Positions 26,586 through 36,900 of a stretch of DNA of 58,657 bases are shown here, in pieces. The translations under genes were made by a program, and so were the position numbers. The stretch's first letter is position 1. Every line of letters begins with the position of its first letter. This DNA comes from Clostridium frigoris (GTDB lineage: Bacteria; Bacillota; Clostridia; Clostridiales; Clostridiaceae): NCBI RefSeq assembly GCF_018861865.1, contig NZ_JAHLDV010000017.1, positions 1 through 58,657 on the forward strand, read 5' to 3'. Under the pieces are notes generated by a model that searched no databases, had not been told where the DNA came from, and saw nothing but the letters and a program-made list of their open reading frames with translations.

Positions 26586-26847
26586 TCATTGTCACGCCTT
26601 CAGCCTTATAATCGATTTTCACTACAGATAGTACTCTTGATGCTCCACTCGCTACACAAATTTCTTGAGCCTTTGATACAATTTCAAGCAATACACTCAA
26701 TTCTCCCTCCATAGTGGTCTCCATTGGACCTACCTCATATTTAACTCCACTATTTTGAATATACTCTATAACCTTGTCCACCACTGGATAGATTCTATCC
26801 TCTGTTACAACTGGGATAACTTGAAGACTTACATTTACAACTGACAT
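26557..26847 (-). CDS. Thiamine-binding protein, MTH1187/YkoF family
   Basis: A 96-residue protein of the DUF77/MTH1187 family, small ferredoxin-like folds that bind thiamine or related pyrimidines in the cytoplasm. Family features are VSLQVIPV at the N terminus, KYEVGPMETTMEGEL near residue 38 and the conserved ILMEIV-like LLEIVSKAQE. It is the first gene after the TPP riboswitch and overlaps the permease gene. An AGGAGG site precedes the ATG. A storage or sensing role for imported precursor is inferred. Confidence 0.85.
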   Translation of the reverse strand: MSVVNVSLQVIPVVTEDRIYPVVDKVIEYIQNSGVKYEVGPMETTMEGELSVLLEIVSKAQEICVASGASRVLSVVKIDYKAEGVTMNEKVYKYRK

Positions 26848-26910
26848 ATTAATTCCTCCTAATATATTTTTTTATGAAACATTATTTAATATTTGTTAAG
26901 GTAATAAAAT

Positions 26911-26942
26911 AAACCCTTGGCTCTAATTTAAGCGAAGGGTTT
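26911..26942 (-). terminator. Riboswitch-controlled terminator
   Basis: On the minus strand AAACCCTT (26942-26935) pairs with AAGGGTTT (26918-26911), with an inner GCT/AGC helix and T-rich sequence (TTTATTTTATT) after. It lies between the TPP aptamer and the first gene, so ligand-dependent premature termination is expected. Confidence 0.75.
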
Positions 26943-26996
26943 TATAACATATAAGTTGCACCATTTATACAGTACTTAAAACTAAATGCACATTAC

Positions 26997-27083
26997 ACGT
27001 CCCTACGTTGGCATTATCCAATTCAGGTTATAAGGGTCGAAACTTATATGTTTCTTCTCAGACAAAAATATTGACTCCCCTAG
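26997..27083 (-). ncRNA. TPP riboswitch (THI element)
   Basis: The minus strand carries the conserved parts in order: ACTAGGGGAGTC (P1/P2 start, 27083), CTGAGA (27061-27056 region), GACCCTTATAACCTGAATTGG and GGATAATGCCAACGTAGGGA (ending near 27000). These are the hallmarks of the thiamine pyrophosphate aptamer. It precedes the thiamine transport operon and a terminator, so it should shut the operon down when TPP is high. Confidence 0.95.
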
Positions 27084-27111
27084 TTTTTATATTAAATTAG
27101 TTTACATATAT

Positions 27112-27140
27112 ATGGTATCTATTACTCCTTATATTGTCAA
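27112..27140 (-). promoter_or_regulatory. Promoter of the thiamine transport operon
   Basis: On the minus strand TTGACA (27140-27135), a 17-base spacer and TACCAT (27117-27112), about 30 bases before the riboswitch. Confidence 0.7.
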
Positions 27141-27230
27141 ACTTTTTAAAGATTTTTTTCACATTATTTTAACAGAGTAGGTCACATCAATATATTAATT
27201 CATATATTAATCATGAAGAGGTGATATTAT

Positions 27231-28277
27231 ATGAACATTTATAGCAGCACGAAATTAGCTGATATCGTATTTGAGGGTGGTGGAGTAAAGGGGATTGGTC
27301 TTGTTGGCGCCTTAAAACCATTTGAGCAAAAAGGATATCAATGGAAAAACATTTGCGGAAACTCTGCCGGGTCCATTGTAGCTGCACTAGTTGCAGTCGG
27401 CTACTCAAGTGATGAGATAAAAAAATTAATGATAGAGCTTGAATATACTAAAATAGCTGATAGAAATTATTCTATCATACCTTTTTTCTCTAATATTCAT
27501 AATTTACTTTTTAAAAAGGGTCTTTTTAAAGGCGATTATATCAAAAACTGGATGGATGAAGTCCTATCTAATAAACTAAAACTAAGTAACCGAAAAAAAG
27601 TGACTTTTGGGGATTTGATAATTCCAAATGAACAAGGTATTCTTTTAAATAATGACAAGTATAAAAGAAAATACAAACTGCATATTATAGCAACTGACAT
27701 AAGCCGTGGAAAGATGTTAATACTACCTGAAGATATCGCTGAATACGGCATTAATCCAGATGAACTTGAAGTAAGTTTGGCAATCAGAATGAGCATATCT
27801 ATTCCATACTTTTTTCAACCTGTAAAGTTATTAAATAAAAATCCCAACAGAAAATCGCTAATTGTTGATGGAGGTGTTTTAAGTAATTATCCAGTTTGGA
27901 TTTTTGATATAAACGGTATTCCACAATGGCCGACCATTGGTTTTAAACTCGGTGGAAATAAGGAAATCCGCGAACATAAAATCACAAATATCCTAAATTT
28001 CACTAGCTCAATTATTGAGACTATGCTAGAAGCACAAGATGATATTCATATAAGAGAAATGGATTTTCTGCGAACTTGCAAAATTAATACCCTAGATATT
28101 AAAACTACAGATTTTAATATAAGCAGGGATAAAATTTTAGCTTTATACAACTCCGGTAAGTCTTGTGCTAAAGATTTTCTTGAAACCTTTGAAAATGATT
28201 ATAAAAAACACAGAATAATGAGAAGTAACGTTTCTGATAGAAGTTATAATAGTTTTATGTCCAAGAATATTTTTTAA
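27231..28277 (+). CDS. Patatin-like phospholipase
   Basis: A 348-residue patatin-family lipid acyl hydrolase. The oxyanion-hole loop VFEGGGVKGIGLVG lies near residue 14, the nucleophile elbow GNSAGS (GxSxG) near 44, and the catalytic-dyad aspartate in VDGGVLSNYP near 214, so the Ser-Asp dyad is complete. There is no signal peptide; it is likely cytoplasmic and active on phospholipids or storage lipids. A GAGGTGAT site precedes the ATG. It is a single gene with its own terminator. Confidence 0.88.
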   Translation: MNIYSSTKLADIVFEGGGVKGIGLVGALKPFEQKGYQWKNICGNSAGSIVAALVAVGYSSDEIKKLMIELEYTKIADRNYSIIPFFSNIHNLLFKKGLFKGDYIKNWMDEVLSNKLKLSNRKKVTFGDLIIPNEQGILLNNDKYKRKYKLHIIATDISRGKMLILPEDIAEYGINPDELEVSLAIRMSISIPYFFQPVKLLNKNPNRKSLIVDGGVLSNYPVWIFDINGIPQWPTIGFKLGGNKEIREHKITNILNFTSSIIETMLEAQDDIHIREMDFLRTCKINTLDIKTTDFNISRDKILALYNSGKSCAKDFLETFENDYKKHRIMRSNVSDRSYNSFMSKNIF

Positions 28278-28341
28278 TTCCTATCTAAATAAAAAAATAA
28301 AGTATACGTACAGTTACAATTTATATATATATACAATTTAA

Positions 28342-28376
28342 AGCACGTAACAAGTGATAATTACCTGTTACGTGCT
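28342..28376. terminator. Bidirectional terminator between the patatin gene and argH
   Basis: Perfect 11-bp arms AGCACGTAACA (28342-28352) and TGTTACGTGCT (28366-28376) between convergent genes. Confidence 0.75.
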
Positions 28377-28398
28377 CTTAACTTACCAGTATAAAATA

Positions 28399-29715
28399 CT
28401 ATTTCATTTCTTTTTTTATACCACGGCTTATAGTGTTTTCATAATCTATAAATTCATATACATCTTCATCGAATAAATCACTAAAACTTTTAAGCTCATC
28501 TAAATTTAATTCTTCTATTGCCTTTTGTTTCTTCTCGCATGTTATAACTATATTCCCAATAACGCCGTGAGCATCTCTAAAAGCCATTCCCTTATTAACA
28601 AGATAATCTGCAGCTTCTGTAGCATTTAAAAAACCTTTTTTAACTGCATTATGCATATTATCTTTTTTTATCTTTAAAGTTCCTAGCATTTCATTCATTA
28701 TCTTAATGCATTTTATAACAGTATCAACTGCATCAAAGAAAGGCTCTTTATCTTCTTGCATATCTTTATTGTAAGCAAGTGGGATTCCCTTCATAGTTGT
28801 AAGAAGACTCATTAAATCTCCGTACACTCTTCCAGTTTTTCCTCTTATTAGTTCTGCTGCATCAGGATTTCTCTTTTGTGGCATTATACTACTACCTGTA
28901 GAAAACTCATCGCTAATTTCAATAAAATTGAACTCCTTAGTACTCCATAAAATTAGTTCTTCACTAAGTCTACTAAAATGCATCATTATAATAGAAAAAG
29001 CAGATAAAAGCTCTAATAAATAATCTCTGTCGCTTACTCCATCCATGAAATTATCAGCAGGTTTTTTAAAATCTAACTCTTTTGTTGTAAAACTTCTGTC
29101 TGTATCATAAGTTGTTCCAGCAAGAGCGCAACATCCAAGTGGATTTTCATCCATAATTTCAATAGCACTAGTAAGTCTTTTCTTATCACGACTAAGCATG
29201 CTGTAATATGCCATTATATGTTGCTTAAATGTTACCACCTGAGCTCTTTGCATATGGGTATAACCAGGCATTATAACAGAATTTTCATTTCCTAAAGTTT
29301 TAATTGTCCCTAAAATGATATCCAAGTTATCAATAACATCTAAAGCCTTATATTTTGAATATAATCTCATATCTACTGCAACTTGATCATTCCTGCTTCT
29401 AGCTGTATGTACCTTTTTGCCTACATCACCTACAAGTTTTGTAAGGTTTATTTCCATAAAGCTGTGAATATCCTCGAAGTCACCTTCAATTTTAAGCTTT
29501 CCATCTTTAATATCTGATAAAATAGTATTCAAACCATCAACTATTGTGAGACTTTCATTCTTTGTCAAAATGTTACATTTTGTAAGCATTTTAACATGAG
29601 CAATACTTCCCATAATATCTTCATAATACAATCTTTTATCAAAGCTTAGAGAACTATTAAAGTCCTCCATAAGCTTGCTTTCTTTTTCTTTAAATCTTCC
29701 ACCCCAAAGTTTCAT
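28399..29715 (-). CDS. argH: Argininosuccinate lyase
   Basis: A 438-residue enzyme of the fumarase/aspartase superfamily that splits argininosuccinate into arginine and fumarate. It begins MKLWGGRFKEKESKLMEDFN, has HTARSRNDQVAVD near residue 105, the HMQRAQ histidine motif and the signature GSSIMPQKRNPD near residue 275. Length is slightly under the usual 450-460 but with no visible gap. It follows argG by 48 bases and is last in a unit that starts with an amino-acid ABC transporter. Confidence 0.95.
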   Translation of the reverse strand: MKLWGGRFKEKESKLMEDFNSSLSFDKRLYYEDIMGSIAHVKMLTKCNILTKNESLTIVDGLNTILSDIKDGKLKIEGDFEDIHSFMEINLTKLVGDVGKKVHTARSRNDQVAVDMRLYSKYKALDVIDNLDIILGTIKTLGNENSVIMPGYTHMQRAQVVTFKQHIMAYYSMLSRDKKRLTSAIEIMDENPLGCCALAGTTYDTDRSFTTKELDFKKPADNFMDGVSDRDYLLELLSAFSIIMMHFSRLSEELILWSTKEFNFIEISDEFSTGSSIMPQKRNPDAAELIRGKTGRVYGDLMSLLTTMKGIPLAYNKDMQEDKEPFFDAVDTVIKCIKIMNEMLGTLKIKKDNMHNAVKKGFLNATEAADYLVNKGMAFRDAHGVIGNIVITCEKKQKAIEELNLDELKSFSDLFDEDVYEFIDYENTISRGIKKEMK

Positions 29716-29763
29716 ATTGTCACCCGCTTTACCTGTAAATTTATGATTTTATATTTATAATTT

Positions 29764-30969
29764 TTATTTAAAATTGTTTAAGTGTTTATATGCTTTAATT
29801 TTGCTTGGTAATGAGAATAAATTAATAAATCCTTCTGCATCCTTATGATCATATAATACACTTGCACCAAATGAAGATATACTAGCATCATATAATGCAT
29901 TAGGTGATGCTTTACTTGATACCATCATATTTCCTTTATAAAGCCTCAAAGTAACAGATCCTGTTACATTTTCCTGTGTTTTATCTACAAATGCATCAAG
30001 AGCTTCTCTCATAGTTGTAAACCAAAGTCCATCATAAACTAGCTCGCCATATTTTTGTGATACTTGATATTTATAGTGAAGTGTATCTTTATCTATTGTA
30101 ATTTCCTCAAGTTCTTTGTGTGCAGCATAAAGTACTGTACCACCAGGTGTCTCATATATTCCTCTTGATTTCATTCCCACTAGTCTATTCTCTACTAAAT
30201 CTACAATACCTATTCCGTTATCTCCACCAATTTTATTTAACACTTTAACAACATCTATTGGTTCAAGTTCAATACCATCAACTTTAGTAGCAATTCCTTT
30301 ATCAAAATATATTTCTACAAAAGTAGGTTCGTCTGGAGCTTGTTCTGGAGGTGTAATCATTAGATACATTTCTCTTTTATGATCATTTTTAAAATCTTCA
30401 ATGTCTCCGCCTTCATGACTTGCATGCCATAAATTTTGATCTACTGAATATATTTTTTCTTTAGTAACATTGATTGCTATACCTCTAGCATTTGCATAAT
30501 CTATAGCATCTTCTCTTGATTTTATATCCCAAATTCTCCAAGGAGCGATAATCTTTATAGATGGATCTATTGCTGCAATTGCAACTTCAAATCTAACTTG
30601 ATCATTTCCCTTACCTGTACATCCGTGACATATATATTTAGCTCCTTCTTTATGAGCAATTTCTACAAGTTTTTTAGCTATTAATGGTCTTGCAAATGCT
30701 GTACCTAATAAATATTTTCCTTCATATGTAGCGTTGGCTTTAACTCCTTTGAATACATAATCTTTAATAAACTCCGCAGTTAAATCTTCAATATATATTT
30801 TTATTGCACCTGAACTCATTGCCTTTTTCTCTATTGCTTTCATATCGTCCTCTTGTCCAACATTTATACATGCTGCGACAACATCCATATCATAATTTTC
30901 CTTAAGCCAAGCTATTATTATAGACGTATCTAATCCTCCTGAATATGCTAAAACAACTTTTTCTTTCAT
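29764..30969 (-). CDS. argG: Argininosuccinate synthase
   Basis: A 401-residue enzyme joining citrulline and aspartate with ATP. The N-terminal pyrophosphatase-type loop is [29 protein letters not shown] lies near residue 118 and [18 protein letters not shown] near 178. The frame opens at a TTG at 30987, but AAAGGGG followed by ATG at 30969 is the likely start. It is preceded at 60 bases by the ABC-transporter ATPase gene. No carbamoyltransferase gene is in the window, so citrulline may be imported. Confidence 0.95.
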   Translation of the reverse strand: MKEKVVLAYSGGLDTSIIIAWLKENYDMDVVAACINVGQEDDMKAIEKKAMSSGAIKIYIEDLTAEFIKDYVFKGVKANATYEGKYLLGTAFARPLIAKKLVEIAHKEGAKYICHGCTGKGNDQVRFEVAIAAIDPSIKIIAPWRIWDIKSREDAIDYANARGIAINVTKEKIYSVDQNLWHASHEGGDIEDFKNDHKREMYLMITPPEQAPDEPTFVEIYFDKGIATKVDGIELEPIDVVKVLNKIGGDNGIGIVDLVENRLVGMKSRGIYETPGGTVLYAAHKELEEITIDKDTLHYKYQVSQKYGELVYDGLWFTTMREALDAFVDKTQENVTGSVTLRLYKGNMMVSSKASPNALYDASISSFGASVLYDHKDAEGFINLFSLPSKIKAYKHLNNFK

Positions 30970-31028
30970 TTTAATTTCCCCTTTCAATTTTGTTCCTCTA
31001 TATTTTGATATATTAATTGTGTTCTATG

Positions 31029-31760
31029 CTATAATACTTTATTTAAAAATTCTCTTGTTCTTTGCTCTTTTGGATTAGTAAAAAATTCTTCTGGTGTCCC
31101 AGATTCTACTATTTTTCCTCCATCCATAAAAATAACTCTATCTGCCACGTCCTTTGCAAATCCCATTTCATGAGTTACAACAACCATAGTCATGCCATCC
31201 TTTGCAAGGTTTTTCATTACCCCTAAAACCTCACCAACAAGTTCCGGATCTAAGGAAGATGTCGGCTCATCAAAGAGCATTATATCCGGCCTCATTGCAA
31301 GAGACCTTGCTATTGCAACTCTTTGCTTTTGTCCTCCTGATAATTTCGACGGGTAGTCATCTACCTTTTCTATAAGTCCTACCTTCTCAATAATTTCTTT
31401 TGCCCTTTTTAATACTTCTTCGCGAGGTTCATGTTTTACAGTAATTGGAGCCTCAATTACATTTTGAAGTACCGTCATATGGTGGAATAAATTGAAGTTT
31501 TGAAATACCATTCCTACTTTTTCAATGGTATTTCTCATATGTTTTTTGTTTTTAACATTTAACTTTTCGCCTTCAATAAAAACTTCTCCCCCATTTGGCT
31601 CCTCAAGATGATTTAAGCATCTTAAAAATGTACTTTTTCCAGAACCCGAAGGTCCTAATATAACTAGCACTTCACCCTTTTTAACTGTCACATTTAAGCC
31701 TTCAAAAACTGTAAGACTACCAAACTTTTTCGTTAAATTTTTTGTTTCTATCATATACAC
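31029..31760 (-). CDS. Polar amino-acid ABC transporter ATPase
   Basis: A 243-residue ABC ATPase of the HisP/GlnQ class. It has [18 protein letters not shown] (Walker A), [18 protein letters not shown] (signature), [19 protein letters not shown] (Walker B) and [15 protein letters not shown]. It powers the transporter formed with the permease and lipoprotein just upstream. The start is taken as the GTG at 31760, six bases after GAGGTGA; the ATG at 31754 is nearly as good. The argG gene downstream hints at arginine, ornithine or citrulline as cargo. Confidence 0.88.
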   Translation of the reverse strand: MYMIETKNLTKKFGSLTVFEGLNVTVKKGEVLVILGPSGSGKSTFLRCLNHLEEPNGGEVFIEGEKLNVKNKKHMRNTIEKVGMVFQNFNLFHHMTVLQNVIEAPITVKHEPREEVLKRAKEIIEKVGLIEKVDDYPSKLSGGQKQRVAIARSLAMRPDIMLFDEPTSSLDPELVGEVLGVMKNLAKDGMTMVVVTHEMGFAKDVADRVIFMDGGKIVESGTPEEFFTNPKEQRTREFLNKVL

Positions 31761-31775
31761 TTCATATCACCTCTA

Positions 31776-32423
31776 CTAATATACTGACAGTTTTTTTTCA
31801 TAATGTGAAAAAACTGTAGTGAAAATTGTTGTCATTAAAAGATATAAACATGCGGTTAAAAAGAAAACTTCCATTGGCTTAAATGTTGAAGCATATAAAA
31901 GCTGTGCTGATCTCATAACCTCCTCCATAGCAATTACTGACACTAAAGAAGTATCTTTAAGCATTGTTATAAATTCATTACCAACTGACGGAATAATTAT
32001 TTTAAATGTTTGTGGTAATACCACTCTTTTCATAGTATCTAAATATGTGAAACCGAGTGACCTACAGGCCTCAAACTGGCCCTTATCTACTGAAAGTATT
32101 CCACCTCTTATAATTTCTGCCATGTATGCTCCTGAATTTAAACTGAGTCCTATTATTGCAGCTTGAAAAGGTGATAACTTAATACCCACAAATGGCAATC
32201 CATAATAAAAAACAAACAATTGAAGAAGCATTGGTGTACCTCTAAAAATCCAAGTGTAAAACCCTGCTACAGTAGCAATTATCTTATTTTTAGAAAGTTT
32301 TAGTAATGCTGTAAGCATGCCTAATAGACTTCCAAGCACTACTGATAATACAGTTAATTCAAGTGTCATTAAACTTCCTTGTAATAACACAGGAAAAACT
32401 TCTTTTATAACATCTACATCCAT
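31776..32423 (-). CDS. Polar amino-acid ABC transporter permease
   Basis: A 215-residue HisM/GlnP-type permease with about five membrane segments (LMTLELTVLSVVLGSLLGML, LQLFVFYYGLPFVG, VFFLTACLYLLMTTIFT) and the typical cytoplasmic loop EACRSLGFTYLDTMKRVVLPQ near residue 127. The frame opens at 32462, but AGGAGGAA before the ATG at 32423 sets the start. It lies 62 bases after the binding-protein gene and 15 before the ATPase gene. Confidence 0.88.
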   Translation of the reverse strand: MDVDVIKEVFPVLLQGSLMTLELTVLSVVLGSLLGMLTALLKLSKNKIIATVAGFYTWIFRGTPMLLQLFVFYYGLPFVGIKLSPFQAAIIGLSLNSGAYMAEIIRGGILSVDKGQFEACRSLGFTYLDTMKRVVLPQTFKIIIPSVGNEFITMLKDTSLVSVIAMEEVMRSAQLLYASTFKPMEVFFLTACLYLLMTTIFTTVFSHYEKKLSVY

Positions 32424-32485
32424 TCTTGTTCCTCCTAGCATTTCTCTGTGAACGGATAACAATTATAAATTGTTATCCCTTATGA

Positions 32486-33277
32486 TTATTTCTTATATGC
32501 GTCAAATCCAAACCATTTCTGTGAAAGCTTAGAAAGAGTTCCATCTGCCTTAAGTTCATCAAGCGCCTTTTGCACTGCTACTTTTAATTCTTTATCTTCT
32601 TTTTTAAATCCAATTCCAATTGGTTCTTCACTTATTTTCTCTGTTAAAACTTGATACTGACCTGCTTTCTTCGCTACGTAATAACCACCAACTTGAGCAT
32701 CCATAATTACTGCATCCACTCTTCCCGATGTTAGTTCTTGGAAAGCTTCTGTTATTTTATCATATCTTTTGACTTCCTTTAATCCTTTCATTGCTGTCGC
32801 TGCAGTATCTCCAGTAGATCCTAATTGACAAGATACAACTTTGCCCTTTAAATCTGCTAAACTCTTTATTGTAGTATTTCCTTGTTTTATTGCAGCAACT
32901 TGACCACCCATTACATAAGCGTCCGAAAAATCAATACTCTTTTTTCTCTTATCAGTAATACTCATAGCTGAAATTATAACATTAAATTTTGATGATCCAA
33001 GAGCTAAAAGTATCCCATTAAAATCTGTTGATGTATACTCTGTTTTAACACCCAATTTTTTCCCTACTGCATCGCCCAAATCCACATCAAAACCAACTAA
33101 TTTATTTTTAGAATCTCTAAATTCCATCGGAGGATAAGAGTCATCTAATCCTACCGTCAATTTACCTGATTCTTTAACAGCCTGTAATGAATTAAGTTTT
33201 GCTTTTTTCTGCCCACAACCAACAAGTAATACACTTGCCATAGTAACAACTAATATTATTGACATGAATTTTTTCAA
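32486..33277 (-). CDS. Amino-acid ABC transporter substrate-binding lipoprotein
   Basis: A 263-residue lipoprotein of the polar amino-acid binding family. The signal peptide ends in lipobox LLVGC; the mature part has GKLTVGLDDSYPPMEFRDSK, VGFDVDLGDAVGKKLGV and SAMSITDKRKKSIDFSDAY, typical of His/Arg/Gln/cystine binding proteins. An ATG at 33286 is open but has GGGGGA abutting it. The TTG at 33277, nine bases after that site, is the better start and gives the usual MKK beginning. It is the first gene of the transporter-argG-argH unit, behind ARG-box-like sites. Confidence 0.85.
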   Translation of the reverse strand: MKKFMSIILVVTMASVLLVGCGQKKAKLNSLQAVKESGKLTVGLDDSYPPMEFRDSKNKLVGFDVDLGDAVGKKLGVKTEYTSTDFNGILLALGSSKFNVIISAMSITDKRKKSIDFSDAYVMGGQVAAIKQGNTTIKSLADLKGKVVSCQLGSTGDTAATAMKGLKEVKRYDKITEAFQELTSGRVDAVIMDAQVGGYYVAKKAGQYQVLTEKISEEPIGIGFKKEDKELKVAVQKALDELKADGTLSKLSQKWFGFDAYKK

Positions 33278-33312
33278 TTTAATCATTCCCCCATTTATAT
33301 TAAATAACTTTA

Positions 33313-33326
33313 TGAATATTTATGCA
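33313..33326. promoter_or_regulatory. ARG-box-like operator (proximal)
   Basis: TGAATATTTATGCA differs by one base from the TGAATWWWWATTCA arginine-repressor half-palindrome pattern. It covers the region just after the predicted transcription start of the transporter-argGH unit, as expected for repression. Confidence 0.5.
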
Positions 33327-33335
33327 TTTCAATGT

Positions 33336-33364
33336 ATATTAAATATTTGTTTTTATTTTTTCAA
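33336..33364 (-). promoter_or_regulatory. Promoter of the amino-acid transporter-argGH unit
   Basis: On the minus strand TTGAAA (33364-33359), a 17-base spacer and TAATAT (33341-33336), about 50 bases upstream of the start codon. Confidence 0.6.
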
Positions 33365-33452
33365 TTAACTAACTGCTAACTTTTATTATTGATTTATCTC
33401 ACTTACTTGTACTTATTATATATTACTTTTAATGATAATGCAATGTTTTTTA

Positions 33453-33466
33453 TTAATATTTATTCA
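33453..33466. promoter_or_regulatory. ARG-box-like operator (distal)
   Basis: TTAATATTTATTCA, one base from the arginine-repressor pattern, lies 140 bases upstream of the proximal box. Two spaced boxes are typical for ArgR/AhrC control. In this AT-rich DNA a chance match is possible. Confidence 0.4.
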
Positions 33467-33550
33467 TTATATATGATATTTATGCATGATATATGATGAG
33501 AACTTTTCAAACTAATTTATTTTTTGATTCTTTTAAAAATTAAAAATAAA

Positions 33551-33585
33551 AATGCTATTAGCTCTATAATAAGCTAATGGCATTT
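33551..33585 (-). terminator. Terminator of carAB
   Basis: Arms ATGCTATTAGCT (from 33552) and AGCTAATGGCAT (from 33572), 11 of 12 paired, with A/T runs on both sides, 30 bases after the carB stop. Confidence 0.75.
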
Positions 33586-33614
33586 TTATTTTTTAATTTG
33601 TTTTTATTAATGAC

Positions 33615-36600
33615 TTATTCGGCCAAGTTAAATACTTCTAAATCTTCACTTCTAATATTTTTTTTCATAAGATCAACTAATGCCTTTGCAGTGTCAAGTG
33701 ATGTTAGTACACCGAGTGAACTTTCGATTGCTGTTCTTCTAATTCTAAATCCATCTGTTTCTGAATCATTTCCTTTTGTAGGTGTATTTATCACTAAATC
33801 AACCTGTCTACCCTTAATTACATCGATTATATTAGGTGTGCCCTCTGAAATCTTTTTAACCTCTATAGCATCAATTCCATTATCTCTTAATACCTTCGCT
33901 GTACCTTCTGTTGCTATAAATTTATAATTAAGTTCACTAAATCCTTTGGCTATATATAAGAATTCATCATAATCCTGAGGATTTATTGTTGCAAGTATAA
34001 CACCTTTTTCTTTTTTAACCTTCATACCAGATGCAACAAAGCCTTTATATAAAGCCTCGTCAAAATTTCTTCCTACCCCTAGAACTTCTCCAGTCGATCT
34101 CATTTCCGGTCCAAGACATACCTCAACCTCAGGAAGTTTTTGAGTTGAAAATACAGGTACCTTAACTGACACTAATTTAGGCTCCTTGTAAATTCCTAAT
34201 CCATATCCAAAATCCTTTAATTTTTCTCCAAGCATTACTCTTGTAGCAAGATCTACTATCGGAACCTTACTAACCTTACTTATATATGGGACTGTACGGC
34301 TAGCCCTTGGATTAACCTCTATTATGTAAAGTTCATCTTTAAACTCTATAAATTGAATATTAACCATACCTATAATTTCAAGACCTATCGCTATTTTTTT
34401 TGTATATTCTAATATTTTAGCTTTTATAGCATCCGATATATTTTGACTTGGATATATTGTAATACTATCTCCAGAATGAACCCCCGCTCTCTCTAGATGC
34501 TCCATAATACCAGGAATTAATATTTCTTCCCCATCACAGATAGCATCAACTTCTATTTCTCTGCCTAATAAATACCTATCAATTAAGACGGGATTTTTCT
34601 TGTCCTTCACAAATGCATTCTTTAAATAATGTCTTAGTTCTTTTTCTTCATAAGTTATTTCCATTCCTTGTCCACCTAATACATACGATGGTCTAACCAA
34701 AACTGGATACCCTATTTTTTCAGCTTCGCATAATCCATCTTTAAGATTCCAAACTGCCTTTCCTTTGGGTCTGTTTATATTTAGTTTTTCAAGTAATGCA
34801 TCAAATTTTTCTCTATCCTCTGCAGCATCTATTTGATCAGGTTTAGTTCCATATATTGATATATTTTTTTCGCTTAAGAACTGAGCAAGTTTAATAGCTG
34901 TTTGACCTCCAAATTGAAGTATAACTCCATCTGGTTTTTCTTTTTCAACAATATTAAATACTTCTTCCTCTGTTAATGGTTCAAAATATAATTTATCTGA
35001 TATATTAAAGTCCGTACTAACAGTTTCAGGATTGTTATTTACTATTATAGTTTCAATTCCTAGCTTTTTAAGTGCAAATACACTATGAACTGATGCATAA
35101 TCAAATTCAATTCCCTGCCCTATTCTTATAGGACCTGACCCAATTACCATAACCTTTTTTTTATTACTAACTTCAACCTCATCATATTCATCATAAGTCG
35201 AGAAGTAATATGGTGATAATGCTTCAAATTCTCCGCCGCATGTATCTACCATCTTATATACAGGTTTAATATCCAAGGTATTTCTTAGTTTATAAATTTC
35301 ATTTGGACTCACATCTAATAAGTCTGCTATTCCTTTATCAGAAAATCCTTTTTTCTTTAATGTGTACAACCATTCTTTAGTCATATCATTAAGTGTAGAT
35401 TTTTTTATTTTTTCCTCTTCATCTACTATCCATTTAATCTTATTTACAAAGAAATTATCTATCCCTGTAATTTCTGAGACCTTTTGAGCTCTGTAATCAC
35501 GACGTAGCATCTCAGCTAAGTAAAATATTCGCTCATCATCTGCAGCCATTACCCTTTTCTTTAGTTCTTTTAAATTTTTATTTGATAATGAATCATATTG
35601 CAGTGAATATTGTCCTATTTCTAGAGATCTAATTCCCTTTAGTAGTGCTGCTTCAAAATTACTTCCGATTGCCATTATTTCACCAGTTGCCATCATTTTG
35701 GTGCCGAGCACTCTATTTGCACCATCAAATTTATCAAAAGGCCATCTAGGAATTTTCACAACTACATAATCCAGTGATGGTTCAAAACACGCATAAGTTT
35801 TTTGTGTTACCGCATTCTTTATTTCATCTAGTGCATATCCTAATGCTATTTTAGATGCTACCTTTGCAATTGGATATCCTGTAGCTTTTGATGCTAATGC
35901 TGAAGAACGGCTTACTCTTGGATTAATTTCTATAACTGCATACTCAAAGCTTTTTGGGTCAAGTGCAAGTTGAACATTACACCCACCTTCAATTCCTACG
36001 CTGTTTATAATATCTATGGATGCACTCCTAAGCATTTGGTACTCTTTATCAGAAAGAGTTTGACTAGGGGCGACAACAATACTATCTCCAGTGTGTATTC
36101 CTACAGGATCTATATTTTCCATATTGCAAATGGTAATACAATTACCTAAACTATCTCTCATAACTTCATACTCTATTTCTTTCCAACCTTTAATACTCTT
36201 TTCTAAAAGAACTTGCCCTATAGAGCTTAATTGTAATCCTAATTCTAGTATTTCAATTAGTTCCTCCTCAGTTTCAGCAATTCCGCCTCCACTACCACCC
36301 ATAGTATATGCTGGTCTTACAATTACAGGATAACCTATTTCGCCTGCAAACTTTACTCCAGTTGCAATATCTGTAGCAATTTCACTTACTACAACTGGCT
36401 GATTAATTTCTTGCATCAAATCTCTAAAAAGCTCTCTATCTTCACCTTTTTTTATTGATTCTATAGATGTACCAATTACTCTTACATTATATTTGTTAAG
36501 GATTCCATTATCAGATAATTCTACAGCTAAATTTAACCCTGTTTGTCCACCCATACCAGCAAGTAAACTATCTGGCCTTTCCTTTGCAATAACTTTCTCT

Positions 36601-36821
36601 AGGAACTCTATAGTTAAAGGTTCTATATAAACAATACCAGCAATTTCTTTATCTGTCATTATTGTTGCTGGGTTACTGTTTACAAGTACAACCTCTACGC
36701 CTTCCTCCTCTAGTGCTTGACAAGCCTGTGTTCCAGAATAATCGAACTCCGCAGCTTGACCTATTATTATTGGACCTGATCCTATTACTAATACTTTCTT
36801 AATGCTTTTATCTAATGGCAT
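33615..36821 (-). CDS. carB: Carbamoyl-phosphate synthase large chain
   Basis: A 1068-residue synthetase that makes carbamoyl phosphate from bicarbonate, ammonia (from CarA) and 2 ATP. Both homologous halves are present: each has an ATP-grasp domain (first half [21 protein letters not shown]; second half [21 protein letters not shown] near residue 555), [15 protein letters not shown] and EVNPRASRT segments, and a C-terminal MGS-like allosteric domain ([16 protein letters not shown]) where UMP or other effectors bind. Length is normal. It follows carA by 79 bases. A PyrR-type leader ahead of carA implies pyrimidine control. Confidence 0.96.
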   Translation of the reverse strand: MPLDKSIKKVLVIGSGPIIIGQAAEFDYSGTQACQALEEEGVEVVLVNSNPATIMTDKEIAGIVYIEPLTIEFLEKVIAKERPDSLLAGMGGQTGLNLAVELSDNGILNKYNVRVIGTSIESIKKGEDRELFRDLMQEINQPVVVSEIATDIATGVKFAGEIGYPVIVRPAYTMGGSGGGIAETEEELIEILELGLQLSSIGQVLLEKSIKGWKEIEYEVMRDSLGNCITICNMENIDPVGIHTGDSIVVAPSQTLSDKEYQMLRSASIDIINSVGIEGGCNVQLALDPKSFEYAVIEINPRVSRSSALASKATGYPIAKVASKIALGYALDEIKNAVTQKTYACFEPSLDYVVVKIPRWPFDKFDGANRVLGTKMMATGEIMAIGSNFEAALLKGIRSLEIGQYSLQYDSLSNKNLKELKKRVMAADDERIFYLAEMLRRDYRAQKVSEITGIDNFFVNKIKWIVDEEEKIKKSTLNDMTKEWLYTLKKKGFSDKGIADLLDVSPNEIYKLRNTLDIKPVYKMVDTCGGEFEALSPYYFSTYDEYDEVEVSNKKKVMVIGSGPIRIGQGIEFDYASVHSVFALKKLGIETIIVNNNPETVSTDFNISDKLYFEPLTEEEVFNIVEKEKPDGVILQFGGQTAIKLAQFLSEKNISIYGTKPDQIDAAEDREKFDALLEKLNINRPKGKAVWNLKDGLCEAEKIGYPVLVRPSYVLGGQGMEITYEEKELRHYLKNAFVKDKKNPVLIDRYLLGREIEVDAICDGEEILIPGIMEHLERAGVHSGDSITIYPSQNISDAIKAKILEYTKKIAIGLEIIGMVNIQFIEFKDELYIIEVNPRASRTVPYISKVSKVPIVDLATRVMLGEKLKDFGYGLGIYKEPKLVSVKVPVFSTQKLPEVEVCLGPEMRSTGEVLGVGRNFDEALYKGFVASGMKVKKEKGVILATINPQDYDEFLYIAKGFSELNYKFIATEGTAKVLRDNGIDAIEVKKISEGTPNIIDVIKGRQVDLVINTPTKGNDSETDGFRIRRTAIESSLGVLTSLDTAKALVDLMKKNIRSEDLEVFNLAE

Positions 36822-36900
36822 ATGAATTCCTCCCGTATAATCTGTTATTAAATTCTATTTATGTACCTTAAATTTCATAAAAATGGTTATTTAAAATGTT

